Source: Boseongicola sp. H5 (GTDB lineage: Bacteria; Pseudomonadota; Alphaproteobacteria; Rhodobacterales; Rhodobacteraceae). From it: a stretch of DNA of 64,000 nucleotides. The stretch spans positions 1 to 64,000 of the forward strand of contig JACNMN010000011.1 in NCBI GenBank assembly GCA_020622165.1, given 5' to 3'. The position numbers and the translations under genes are program-made. This document shows, in pieces, positions 30,770 through 41,972 of the stretch (its first letter is position 1; each line of letters begins with the position of its first letter). Under the pieces are notes generated by a model. That model had not been told where the DNA came from, searched no databases, and worked only from the letters and a program-made list of their open reading frames with translations.

Positions 30770-31798
30770 TCAGTACCGCCCGCCGAAAATCTCGAAATAC
30801 TGATCCAGCACCCGATCCTTGGTGAATTTCGCCTCCAGCGTGGCGGTGCCCGCGGCCACCAGATGCGCCGCCAGGCCCGGCTCCTCCTTCACCCGCGAAA
30901 TCGCCGCCTTCATACCCGCCACATCGTCGATCTCGACAAGCAGGCAATCCTGCCCGTCCGTCGCGAACCAGCTTGGCCCTTCGCAGCGTGTGGATATGGT
31001 CGGCACCTGCGCCTTCCAGCTTTCCAGAATGACGTTGCCGAGCGGTTCATGGCGCGATGGCATCACGAAAACATCGCAGGCGGCGACATGATGCATCGGT
31101 TCATCCACCCAGCCCAGAAACCGGGCCCGCTCGGCCAGGCCCACTTCCGAGACAAGCGCCTCAAGCTCCGCGCGCCGTTCGCCCTCGCCCACCAGCCACA
31201 GCCAGACATCCGGGATCTGCGCGGCCGCGCGGATCAGAACATCGAACCCCTTGCGATGCACGAACCGGCCCGAGCCGCAGATCACGAAGGCATCGTCGGG
31301 CGTGTTCACCGAAGCCCGGTCGACCGGCACCGGCGTCACCTCGCGGGCGAAGTTGGAAACCACGAGCGCCGGTTTCCGCCAGCCCAGATCGCGGCAGGCC
31401 TGCGCGATGCCCGGCGTGTTGCCGACGATCAGGTCATTGTGCCGGAAATGCCGCAAATGGCGCGGGTAGTCGCCCAGACGGGTCAGCTTGACCGCGCCGG
31501 GATAGTTCGGGATCAGCCGGGAGGAGCGCGACATCCACGCCATGATCACGTCCGGCCGCCAATCGCGGATCATCCGATGCACCCGCCAGGTCAGCAGGGC
31601 CGAGCCGGGCGAGATGCGGCGATAATGGCTCTCGATGATCGGCCCAAGCGGGGCGATCTCCTGCTTCCAGATCCGGTCTGGCCGTGTGACGAACCGCTGC
31701 TCCGCGCCGCGCTCGCCGAAGCCTTGCACCAGGTTGACGAAAAACCGCTCCGCCCCGCCGTCCTTGCCGAAATGCATGTGCAGGATTTTCTTGCTCAT
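30770..31798 (-). CDS. Glycosyltransferase family 4 protein
   Basis: This 342-residue GT-B glycosyltransferase starts MSKKILHMHFGKDGGAERFF, with the GG(A/V)E acceptor-side motif. The donor domain contains GSGRFVHRKGFDVLIRAA near residues 185-202 and VFVMPSRHEPLGNVILES near 251-268, i.e. the E-x7-E signature of retaining GT4 enzymes. Its ATG overlaps the stop of the preceding GT25 gene by 4 bases. It probably adds a sugar to an LPS core or capsule intermediate. Confidence 0.9.
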   Translation of the reverse strand: MSKKILHMHFGKDGGAERFFVNLVQGFGERGAEQRFVTRPDRIWKQEIAPLGPIIESHYRRISPGSALLTWRVHRMIRDWRPDVIMAWMSRSSRLIPNYPGAVKLTRLGDYPRHLRHFRHNDLIVGNTPGIAQACRDLGWRKPALVVSNFAREVTPVPVDRASVNTPDDAFVICGSGRFVHRKGFDVLIRAAAQIPDVWLWLVGEGERRAELEALVSEVGLAERARFLGWVDEPMHHVAACDVFVMPSRHEPLGNVILESWKAQVPTISTRCEGPSWFATDGQDCLLVEIDDVAGMKAAISRVKEEPGLAAHLVAAGTATLEAKFTKDRVLDQYFEIFGGRY

Positions 31799-32547
31799 TT
31801 CGCCCGCCCTCGCGTTCGGCGCAACTGCCATTCATACCGCATCTGATAGCGCAGGTTATGCCACGCCTGCCCAAGACGCGATCGGTCTGAGCGCATCGCC
31901 CGGCGGGTTTGCCCGATCGTTCCGGTCTCCGCCTCCTGATCGCCCACTTCAATCGGCGGCGGCGTGATGAGTGCGACGCGCAGACCCGTTTCCCAGAAGA
32001 ACTTCTGGTCCTCGTCGACAGGCCGGAAGACTGGCAGCGCGCGGGCCACGAGCCGCTCAGCACCGGCTTTCGTCACGCCATAGCCGATGAGGCAGGTCGG
32101 TACGCGGTAAGGCGTGCCGATGGTGAAGGGCCCAAGGGGCGCCGTGTCCAGCATCTTCGGTTCCGCGTCGAAGGAGAACAATTTGACCATGTCCCAGCGC
32201 TCCTGAGGCATGCTCAACAGGCGCAGGGCTTCCCCCAACCGTTCATTGGCCGCGAAATCATCCTCGAAGATGAACCCGCCCCCGGCACTGCCCTCGGCAA
32301 TTCCGCGCCACGCTTCGATATGGCTCAGATAGCACCCGATTTCGGGGGGCACCAAAGGGTGCTTGGCGTCGCGCCGATTTCGTTCAGCGTCGTAAACCTC
32401 CGCCAGCTCCGCCTCGCTCAAGGTCCAGCCATTCACGCCCTCGATCCGCAGCCATGGCAGATCCTGAGCCTCCAGCTGGCGGGTGCTGTTCTCCATCCGC
32501 CGGGTGTTGGCGGCCAGATTAATCACATAGGAGGGCCAGGGGTCCAT
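31795..32547 (-). CDS. Glycosyltransferase family 25 protein (operon head)
   Basis: This 250-residue protein starts YVINLAANTRRMENSTRQLEA, a clear GT25 start (INL...RR). EIGCYLSHIEAWRGI near residues 69-83 and GGFIFEDDFAANERL near 88-102 carry the family's SH and EDD motifs, and GYGVTKAGAERLV lies near 154-166. ATG 32547 is favoured because it puts the INL motif at residue 9. It heads the five-gene minus-strand glycan operon and is divergent from a third GT25 gene at 32682. Confidence 0.88.
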   Translation of the reverse strand: MDPWPSYVINLAANTRRMENSTRQLEAQDLPWLRIEGVNGWTLSEAELAEVYDAERNRRDAKHPLVPPEIGCYLSHIEAWRGIAEGSAGGGFIFEDDFAANERLGEALRLLSMPQERWDMVKLFSFDAEPKMLDTAPLGPFTIGTPYRVPTCLIGYGVTKAGAERLVARALPVFRPVDEDQKFFWETGLRVALITPPPIEVGDQEAETGTIGQTRRAMRSDRSRLGQAWHNLRYQMRYEWQLRRTRGRAK

Positions 32548-32681
32548 GGGCAAACGGGCCTTATCTCGCGGAAAGACCCGCCCATTTATGCGCGGTACGG
32601 CGTGAAAACAACCCAAGCCCGCCGGGCTTGCCCCGCCGCCCCGGTTCATGACAGAAGGCGCGAGCAAAATCGGCCGGACCC

Positions 32682-33512
32682 ATGCCCCAGACGCTGCCAG
32701 CTTTCGTGATCAACCTCGACCGCCGCCCTGACCGGCTGGAGCGGATCGGCGAGCATCTGGCGGAACGCGGGGTGTCCTTTCAGCGGGTTCCGGCCTGCGA
32801 TGCCAGATCCGTCGCCGAGGAGCGGATCGCGCGCGTCGTCGCCCCCCATGGCCCGCTTGGGCAACTGGGTCAGGGCGATCGCGCCTGTACCGTCAGCCAC
32901 ACGCTCGCCTGGGAGCAGTTTCTGGAAAGCCCCGCCAGCCACGGGATGTTTCTTGAGGACGACATCTACCTCGCGGGGGATCTGATGCAGATCCTGGCGC
33001 ATGCTGACTGGATCCCGCCCGAAACCCATGCCGTGAAGCTTGAGAAATACGGCGACGGCGCCTCCCGGCTTTTGCTTGGGCGCAAGATCGGGCAAACACC
33101 CTCTGGACGGGCCTTGCATCCGATGTGTTCACGCCATGTGGGCGGCGGCGCCTATATTCTTTCGCGCGCCGGCGCCCGGGCCGCGCTGGACTGGCGCGGC
33201 CGGATCCGCGTACCGGTGGACCATTTTCTCTTCAACGACACGGTATCCCCTTTGCGCCGGGTGCTCAGACCCGCGATGGTGGTGCCCGCCATGGCGACGC
33301 AGCGCGCCTATGACTACAATTCCGACATCGCCGCTATGGGCAAGGCGGTCCGGCCAAAGGGCTGGCGCAAGACGCTGCGAACGCTCCGCCGGGGCGGCAA
33401 CGAGATCAACCAGTCGCCGCGCCAGATCCTGCAATATCTGACCGGCCGGGCCCGGCTGATGGATGTGGAGTTTGCCGAAACACCGCCCGCTACAACTGAT
33501 AGCCGCCGCTGA
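32682..33512 (+). CDS. Glycosyltransferase family 25 protein (divergent copy)
   Basis: This 276-residue protein starts PAFVINLDRRPDRLERIGEH, the classical GT25 N-terminus. It has DRACTVSHTLAWEQFL near residues 66-81, GMFLEDDIYLAGDL near 88-101 and GGAYILSRAGARAAL near 154-168. It points away from the minus-strand glycan operon and overlaps the end of the convergent SDR gene by 23 bases. Together the three GT25 enzymes suggest stepwise assembly of one LPS or capsular oligosaccharide. Confidence 0.89.
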   Translation: MPQTLPAFVINLDRRPDRLERIGEHLAERGVSFQRVPACDARSVAEERIARVVAPHGPLGQLGQGDRACTVSHTLAWEQFLESPASHGMFLEDDIYLAGDLMQILAHADWIPPETHAVKLEKYGDGASRLLLGRKIGQTPSGRALHPMCSRHVGGGAYILSRAGARAALDWRGRIRVPVDHFLFNDTVSPLRRVLRPAMVVPAMATQRAYDYNSDIAAMGKAVRPKGWRKTLRTLRRGGNEINQSPRQILQYLTGRARLMDVEFAETPPATTDSRR

Positions 33513-34206
33513 CGCCCAAGATCTCGCCGGTGATGAACCCGGCCTCCTGCGACAGCAGGAAGGCCACTGCCGCGGCAATATCCTCGGGCCTGCCGACCCG
33601 CCCGAGGGGCGTTTCCGCAATGACCTTGTCCACAATCTCCTGCGGGCGCGGCCTCTCCTCCAACTCGATCAGGCCCGGTGCGACGGCATTCACCCTGATG
33701 CCGAGCTGCCCGAGGTCGCGGGCATAGGCGCGCACCGCTCCGTCCAGCCCCGATTTGCTGGCCGCATAGGCGGCGGCGCCGGCGGGCGGGCGCGTCGCAT
33801 TGATCGAGGAGATCGCGACAATCGCGCCGCCCTCGGGCAGAACCGCCCGCGCCGCATCCATCATGGCAATCGGTGCTGTCAGGTTGATCTCGATCAGCGC
33901 CCGGTGCGCGGCCGTCACCCCGGCGACGGGCCCCTCGGCCTTGCCCGCCGCATTGCAGACGATCTCGTCCAGCCGGCCCATGCGTTCGGCCACATCGCGG
34001 ACCAGCGCCTCCGCCGCACCGGGCTGGCTCAGATCGCAGGGCAAGGCCTCGACCCGCTCCCCCAGCTCCGCCACCAGCGCACGCGCCTCGGCTTCGCGGC
34101 TGAGATAGGTGAACACCACCCGCCGCCCGTCCCGCGCCATGCGCCTGACGATCGCGCGGCCGATGCCGCCCGCTGCGCCGGTAACCAAACAAACCCGATC
34201 AGACAT
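33490..34206 (-). CDS. Short-chain dehydrogenase/reductase (FabG-like)
   Basis: This 238-residue Rossmann-fold oxidoreductase has VTGAAGGIGRAI near residues 8-19 (TGxxxGxG), CNAAGKAEG near 84-92 (NNAG equivalent), Ser in AISSINATRPP near 133-143, and Y-x3-K in YAASKSGLD near 149-157. It reads like a 3-oxoacyl-ACP reductase-type SDR, but context does not support fatty acid synthesis. A strong AAGGAGG site precedes the ATG. The DDAH-like gene lies 33 bases upstream with a 6-bp hairpin (AGAGCA/TGCTCT) between, so the two probably form an operon. Confidence 0.88.
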   Translation of the reverse strand: MSDRVCLVTGAAGGIGRAIVRRMARDGRRVVFTYLSREAEARALVAELGERVEALPCDLSQPGAAEALVRDVAERMGRLDEIVCNAAGKAEGPVAGVTAAHRALIEINLTAPIAMMDAARAVLPEGGAIVAISSINATRPPAGAAAYAASKSGLDGAVRAYARDLGQLGIRVNAVAPGLIELEERPRPQEIVDKVIAETPLGRVGRPEDIAAAVAFLLSQEAGFITGEILGVSGGYQL

Positions 34207-34239
34207 TGCCACCTCCTTCATTAGCAGAGCATCGCTGCT

Positions 34240-35043
34240 CTAGAGTTTCACCGGCAGGGAATACCTGAGCGACAGACAGGACAATCCCCCATCGAGCAGG
34301 GCCGCCTGCGACATCGGCAACTGCCGGATCTCGTATCCCGCCCGGTCCAGCCGCTCCGCCGTCTGCGGGAACCCGTCCGACAGGAACACCGGCGCATTGA
34401 ACCGGATCGCATTGGCCGCGCCCTCTTCGCCCGGCGCGGTCTCGATCACGCGGTAGCCGCCGAAACAGCCCGTCGCGGCCAGACGCGGCGACGCGAGGAT
34501 CGTCTCCGGATCCAGAAGGCTGCTTTCCGTCTTGAAATGCAATATCTCTGCAGGCGTCTCGACCACCCGCATCCGATAGCCGAAATCTTCGACGATCGAG
34601 CGAAGCGCGGCGACACCGGCCGCATCCGTGCGGGCCGAAAGACCGACCATCACCTCCGTATCCGAACACAGAATGTCGCCGCCATCGACGTGGCCGTGGC
34701 CGCCTAGGTCGCGGATCTCGGGGAACAGGCGCGACAGATCGGGGCGAAGTGCCGCCACCTCTCCGCGACGGGTCGGGGCTTGCGGTCGCAGAAGGATCGC
34801 GACACCCCCAAGGCAGAGCGCCGGATCTTCGATGAACACACCGTCGGGAAAGGCCTCCTGCGGCTCCAGCACGGTGACCTCTGCGCCGGTCCGGCGCAAC
34901 GCGGCGACATAAGCCGCATGCTCCCGCGCGAAGAGATCCGCATCGGGCGAACCCCGGTCTTCGGCGCGCAGCCCCGCGGTCACCGACCGCGATGGCGCGC
35001 GGCACAGCGCATGGGTGAAGGTGATCGAATGCCCGCTCATCAT
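34240..35043 (-). CDS. Dimethylarginine dimethylaminohydrolase-like amidinotransferase-fold enzyme
   Basis: This 267-residue protein has HSITFTHALCRAPSRS near the start, FPDGVFIEDPALCLG near residues 66-80, GGHGHVDGGDIL near 114-125 with the catalytic His, and GGLSCLSLRY near the C-terminus with nucleophile Cys256. This is the DDAH pattern: it hydrolyses methylated arginines to citrulline plus a methylamine, and some relatives act on arginine or other guanidines. The tandem ATG at 35043/35040 leaves the exact start uncertain by one residue. Confidence 0.85.
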   Translation of the reverse strand: MMSGHSITFTHALCRAPSRSVTAGLRAEDRGSPDADLFAREHAAYVAALRRTGAEVTVLEPQEAFPDGVFIEDPALCLGGVAILLRPQAPTRRGEVAALRPDLSRLFPEIRDLGGHGHVDGGDILCSDTEVMVGLSARTDAAGVAALRSIVEDFGYRMRVVETPAEILHFKTESSLLDPETILASPRLAATGCFGGYRVIETAPGEEGAANAIRFNAPVFLSDGFPQTAERLDRAGYEIRQLPMSQAALLDGGLSCLSLRYSLPVKL

Positions 35044-35086
35044 GGGCCATCCTGCCCGCCACAGCCCCGGTGGCAAGCCCAAAACG

Positions 35087-35119
35087 AAAACAGCCCCGGC
35101 GCGGCGGCCGGGGCTGTTT
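35087..35119 (-). terminator. Intrinsic terminator of acnA
   Basis: A perfect 11-bp stem AACAGCCCCGG / CCGGGGCTGTT encloses an 8-base loop. On the minus strand it is followed by TTTTCGTTTT. It lies 23 bases after the aconitase stop and ends transcription before the DDAH gene. Confidence 0.88.
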
Positions 35120-35141
35120 CCCGTAATCTTATATCAGAACC

Positions 35142-37919
<2,778 letters not shown>

Positions 37920-38143
37920 GGGCTAAGGCCTCCCTATAATCCAGTGGAATTCGGTTGGTGCTGCCCCGGGCTATGCCACCAAGACCGGAGCCGATCAAGA
38001 CCGGACAGACGGGGTGCGACACTTTTTGTATGCCATTGCATACCGTTTATCAACCCCCTGCCCGCCAGAGGGCCGCGGCGCAACGTCCTGCAACGCCGAT
38101 CTGGGCCTTCCCTCGCCCCGGTGTTTCGGATACGCCTCGACCG

Positions 38144-38767
38144 ATGCATATGACGGTCACCGATCTGGCCTGCGCGCGCGGGTCGCTGCAAGTGCTTGCG
38201 GGCGTGTCTTTTCCCCTTTCGCCGGGCCAGGCTCTGATCCTGCGCGGACCGAACGGATCGGGGAAAACCACGCTTTTGCGCACCCTTGCGGGTTTGACGC
38301 CGCCCCTCGCGGGACGGATCGAGGCCGAACCGGATGCCATTGCCTATGCCGGCCATGCCGACGGGTTGAAGGCGCAGCTGTCCGTGGCCGAAAACCTGCG
38401 GTTCTGGGCCGGGATATTCGGCGGCGGCGGGATCGATGACGCGGTATCCGCCTTCGATCTGGCCGAGTTGCTGGACCGGCCGGCAGGCGAGCTTTCCGCA
38501 GGTCAGAAACGGCGCCTGAGCCTGGCGCGGCTGTTGGTCACGGGGCGGGCGATCTGGTGCCTCGATGAACCGACGGTGTCACTGGATGCGTCCAATGTGG
38601 CGCGGTTCGCCGCCGCGATCGGCACGCATCTGGCCGGCGGCGGCAGTGCGATCATCGCAACCCATATCGATCTCGGCCTGCCGCAGGCCGACATCCTCGA
38701 CATCTCGCCCTTCGTGGCCAAATCGCTGCCCGAAAGCGACCCGTTCAGCGACGAGGCCTTTGCATGA
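38144..38767 (+). CDS. ccmA: Haem exporter ATP-binding protein CcmA
   Basis: This 207-residue ABC ATPase has Walker [10 protein letters not shown] near residues 37-45, [15 protein letters not shown] near 114-128 and [12 protein letters not shown] near 135-146. The small size and the [10 protein letters not shown] and [12 protein letters not shown] segments are typical of CcmA. CcmA with CcmB and CcmC loads haem onto CcmE and releases holo-CcmE in cytochrome c maturation system I. ATG 38144 and ATG 38150 are both possible. The gene overlaps ccmB by 4 bases. Confidence 0.92.
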   Translation: MHMTVTDLACARGSLQVLAGVSFPLSPGQALILRGPNGSGKTTLLRTLAGLTPPLAGRIEAEPDAIAYAGHADGLKAQLSVAENLRFWAGIFGGGGIDDAVSAFDLAELLDRPAGELSAGQKRRLSLARLLVTGRAIWCLDEPTVSLDASNVARFAAAIGTHLAGGGSAIIATHIDLGLPQADILDISPFVAKSLPESDPFSDEAFA

Positions 38768-39420
38768 TCGGGCTTTTCAAACGGGATCTGGCGCTGGCGG
38801 TGCGCGCAGGCGGCGGGTTCGGCCTCGGCCTCGCCTTCTTTCTGATCGTCACCGTGCTGGTCCCGTTCGGCGTCGGGCCGAACACCGGCATTCTGTCGAC
38901 CATCGCGCCCGGGATCCTCTGGCTGGGCGCGCTTCTGGCCTGCCTTCTGTCGCTCGACCGGGTCTTTCAGCTCGATTGGGAGGATGGCTCGCTCGATCTG
39001 CTGGCCACATCCCCGCTGCCGCTGGAAAATGTCGCGGCAGTCAAGGCGCTGGCGCATTGGGTGACCACCGGTCTGCCGCTGGTCGTGGCGGCGCCGATCC
39101 TGGGCGTTCTGCTGAACCTGCCCGGCCCGGGCTATGGCTGGCTGATGGCATCTCTGGCCCTTGGAACGCCCGCGCTGTCTGCCATCGGAACCTTCGGCGC
39201 GGCCCTGACCGTGGGGCTGAAACGCGGCGGGCTGCTGCTCTCTCTGCTGGTGTTGCCGCTTTATGTGCCGACCCTCATTTTCGGCGCGCTGGTCGTGACC
39301 CGGGGCGCGGCCGGTCTTGACGCAACCACCCCGCTGGCGCTGCTCGCAGGCATTACGCTGGCCACCATCGCAACGTTGCCCTTCGCCGCCGCCGCCGCCC
39401 TCCGCGTCAATCTGCGCTAG
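38764..39420 (+). CDS. ccmB: Haem exporter membrane subunit CcmB
   Basis: This 218-residue protein has six hydrophobic helices. The start [20 protein letters not shown] and the [20 protein letters not shown] segment (near residues 65-84) are strongly conserved in Ccm[14 protein letters not shown] lies near 163-175. It is the permease of the CcmABCD complex. It overlaps ccmA by 4 bases and is followed 56 bases later by ccmC. Confidence 0.94.
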   Translation: MIGLFKRDLALAVRAGGGFGLGLAFFLIVTVLVPFGVGPNTGILSTIAPGILWLGALLACLLSLDRVFQLDWEDGSLDLLATSPLPLENVAAVKALAHWVTTGLPLVVAAPILGVLLNLPGPGYGWLMASLALGTPALSAIGTFGAALTVGLKRGGLLLSLLVLPLYVPTLIFGALVVTRGAAGLDATTPLALLAGITLATIATLPFAAAAALRVNLR

Positions 39421-39476
39421 ACCTGCGCCCGCTTGACGTATTGTGGGCGCGCGCGGCCCCGCCTAAGTTCGCGGTC

Positions 39477-40205
39477 ATGTCATTCTGGGAATACGCAAAT
39501 CCGCGCAAATTCATGGCCACCTCGGCCATGCTGCTGCCATGGGTCGCGACGCTTGCCGCGCTCTGCCTGATCACCGGGCTGATCTGGGGCTTCTTCTTCA
39601 CACCTGACGATTTCCGCCAAGGCTCGACCGTCAAGATCATCTATCTTCACGTTCCCGCCGCGCTGATGGCGATCAACGCATGGCTGATGATGCTGGTCAC
39701 CTCGCTGATCTGGGTGATCCGGCGGCACCATGTCAGCGCGCTGGCGGCCAAGGCGGCCGCACCGGTGGGCATGGTCTTCACCCTCATCGCGCTGTTCACA
39801 GGCGCGGTCTGGGGCCAGCCCATGTGGGGCACGTGGTGGGAATGGGATCCGCGGCTGACCTCGTTTCTGATCCTGTTTCTGTTCTATCTGGGCTACATGG
39901 CGCTGTGGGAGGCGATCGAGAACCCGGATTCCGCGGCCGATCTCACCTCGGTGCTGTGTCTCGTCGGCTCCGTCTTCGCGATCATCTCGCGCTATGCCCT
40001 GGTGTTCTGGAACCAGGGCCTGCATCAGGGGGCGACCCTGTCGCTGGATGCGGAGCAGAACATCTCCGATGTGTTCTGGTATCCGCTTCTGGTCTGCATC
40101 GCGGGCTTCGTGTTGCTGTTTGTGGCGCTTGTCCTCTACCGGACGCAGACAGAGATACGCGTGCGGCGCCTGAAGGCGTTGATCGCGCAGGAAAGGATGG
40201 CCTGA
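39477..40205 (+). CDS. ccmC: Haem-handling protein CcmC
   Basis: This 242-residue membrane protein has six helices and the WWEWDPRLT tryptophan-rich haem-binding motif near residues 119-127, with external histidines in YLHVPAALMA near 58-67 and NQGLHQGATL near 178-187. This defines CcmC, which delivers haem to CcmE. ATG 39477 (SFWEYANPRKF) is chosen over the upstream frame start because it matches the family N-terminus. Its stop overlaps the ccmD start. Confidence 0.95.
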   Translation: MSFWEYANPRKFMATSAMLLPWVATLAALCLITGLIWGFFFTPDDFRQGSTVKIIYLHVPAALMAINAWLMMLVTSLIWVIRRHHVSALAAKAAAPVGMVFTLIALFTGAVWGQPMWGTWWEWDPRLTSFLILFLFYLGYMALWEAIENPDSAADLTSVLCLVGSVFAIISRYALVFWNQGLHQGATLSLDAEQNISDVFWYPLLVCIAGFVLLFVALVLYRTQTEIRVRRLKALIAQERMA

Positions 40206-40360
40206 TGCCGGATCTGGGACAATATGCCACCGAAGTGCTGATGGCCTATGCCGGATCTCTGGCGCTTCTGATCGCCGTGGTTGTCATGTCGGTCTGGAAA
40301 GCCCGGCGGGTTCAGCGACGGCTGATGTCGGTCGAACAGCGGCGCGAGAAGTCGTCATGA
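40205..40360 (+). CDS. ccmD: Haem exporter accessory protein CcmD
   Basis: This 51-residue single-span protein has a helix at about residues 11-30 (LMAYAGSLALLIAVVVMSVW) followed by a basic cytoplasmic tail (KARRVQRRL). Size, topology and position between ccmC and ccmG identify CcmD, which helps release holo-CcmE. It overlaps ccmC by 1 base and ccmG by 4 bases. Confidence 0.9.
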   Translation: MPDLGQYATEVLMAYAGSLALLIAVVVMSVWKARRVQRRLMSVEQRREKSS

Positions 40361-40953
40361 AGCTCAATTGGCTGATGGTGCTCCCGGTACTGCTGACGCT
40401 GGGGTTTTTCGCGATTGCGGGCACGCAGCTGATGACCAATCGCGACAACCTGCAGCAAGGCGTGGACAGTACGTCCCTCCCCTCCACGCAGGAGGGGCGC
40501 ACGGCCCCCGATCTGGCGCTTGAGCAACTGGCCGACACGCCGCTTCTGACGCGGGCCGATTTGCAGGGCAATGGCCTCGTCATCCTGAATTTCTGGGCCA
40601 GCTGGTGCCCCCCCTGCCGGGCCGAACACCCCACCCTGACCGATCTGGCGGAGGCCGGAAACCCGCTGTTCGGCGTGAATTACCGCGACCGGGTCGATCA
40701 GGCGCTGAGCTTTCTCGATGAACTGGGCAACCCTTACGACCGGATCGGGCGGGACGACGCCGCGCGCAATGGCCGGGACTGGGGCGTGATCGCGATGCCC
40801 GAGACGTTTTTCATCAACAATGACGGCGTGGTGGTGCATCACTTCCGTGGCCCCGTCACCCGGCGCGCGTTGGACAGCCAGATCATCCCCGCGCTTGCCG
40901 CTGCGGGCTATGAGTTGATCCCGATCCCGGACTCCGGCGCGCCGGGCGGGTAG
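40357..40953 (+). CDS. ccmG: Thiol:disulfide oxidoreductase CcmG (DsbE)
   Basis: This 198-residue protein is anchored by an N-terminal helix (residues about 5-23) and has a periplasmic thioredoxin domain. The active site is WASWCPPC with Cys84 and Cys87; GVIAMPETFFINNDG near residues 145-159 contains the conserved cis-proline. CcmG reduces apocytochrome c haem-binding cysteines. It is the last gene of the ccmABCDG operon; ccmE, ccmF and ccmH are not in the window. The ccm genes serve, among others, the pentaheme cytochrome at 58210. Confidence 0.93.
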   Translation: MKLNWLMVLPVLLTLGFFAIAGTQLMTNRDNLQQGVDSTSLPSTQEGRTAPDLALEQLADTPLLTRADLQGNGLVILNFWASWCPPCRAEHPTLTDLAEAGNPLFGVNYRDRVDQALSFLDELGNPYDRIGRDDAARNGRDWGVIAMPETFFINNDGVVVHHFRGPVTRRALDSQIIPALAAAGYELIPIPDSGAPGG

Positions 40954-41311
40954 AAAACGCCTGGCCGGCTGACCATCCCACGCATCAAACGCCCCAGATA
41001 GCCGCCTCCACGGCATCGAGACATGCGCTCTGCTGGCACCATCATGTCCGGGCAGCACGGTACACCTTCCAGCCCACCTGCGCCGCCCCGATCTGCGCGC
41101 GCCGGGCTTGTATCTGATGCAACCGGCAGACTGCGGGCGTGACTTCGAAACGTCAGGAGACAAGGGTCCTGCGGCCACGAAGGAAGGGCCTTCGCTCACG
41201 CTTCGGCAAAGATCTCAGTGCCCTCCGCTTGCGAAGAGGCAAATGCCGACCCCATGCGCACGGTCGCGTGACCGCAAGGGGTGATCGCTCCGGAAGCTGG
41301 ATGGCGGCCCG
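40954..41311. other. Region between ccmG and the LdtR-like gene; nothing recognised
   Basis: These 358 bases lie between the convergent ends of ccmG and the minus-strand MarR gene. No frame resembles a known protein and no clear T-run terminator is visible. A GC-rich inverted segment GAAGGGCCTTC lies at about 41182-41192. The sequence looks neutral. Confidence 0.45.
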
Positions 41312-41809
41312 TCAGTAGATGTAGCGGATCTGATCGGCCCAATACCGCTCCACTCGTTTCAGCGAGTGGTTGATCTGGTCGATGCCATCGGGGCCGAGAA
41401 CGCCATGGGCCTGCAACCCGTCGGCATGGCGGGAGAACAGGTCGGCCACGACATCGCGCACATGGCGGCCCTTCTCGGTCAGCCGAACGCGGACCGAACG
41501 GCGGTCGATCTCGCAACGCTGATGGTGCATATACCCCATCTCGACCAGTTTCTTGAGGTTGTAGGAGACATTGGAGCCCTGGTAATAGCCGCGGGTCTTC
41601 AACTCCCCCGCGGTGACCTCGTTATCGCCGATATTGAACAGCAGGAGCGCCTGCACGGCGTTGATGTCCAGAAGGCCCAAACGCTCGAACTCGTCCTTGA
41701 TCACGTCAAGCAGCAGACGATGCAGCCGCTCCACCAAAGACAACGATTCCAGATACCCGGCGATGAAGCCATGGTGGGTCGTCTCCGCAAGGGGGGCGTG
41801 CATACTCAT
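41312..41809 (-). CDS. LdtR-like MarR-family regulator
   Basis: This 165-residue winged-helix protein has the very conserved alphaproteobacterial stretch LSLVERLHRLLLDVIKDEFERLG (written in parts: LSLVERLHRLLLDV, IKDEFERLG), then INAVQALLLFNIGDNEV and the recognition region RGYYQGSNVSYNLKKLVEMGY, split as RGYYQGSNVSY and NLKKLVEMGY. This closely resembles LdtR of Liberibacter and rhizobia, which controls L,D-transpeptidase and osmotic-stress genes. The start ATG 41809 lies 163 bases beyond the stop of the giant adhesin gene, on the same strand. Confidence 0.85.
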   Translation of the reverse strand: MSMHAPLAETTHHGFIAGYLESLSLVERLHRLLLDVIKDEFERLGLLDINAVQALLLFNIGDNEVTAGELKTRGYYQGSNVSYNLKKLVEMGYMHHQRCEIDRRSVRVRLTEKGRHVRDVVADLFSRHADGLQAHGVLGPDGIDQINHSLKRVERYWADQIRYIY

Positions 41810-41972
41810 TTGTAACTCCGCATATCTGCTCGGACCCAGACTTGCGGGAAAAAAACCAACAATGGGTTAAGAGCCGGGCAGATTTGTAGAAGACGGCGAA
41901 AATTTGCACATATGACCGGCGAAATCCTGCCGCCGTCTTCGGCACGGGCGAAAACTCCCGCGCCATCCAACG

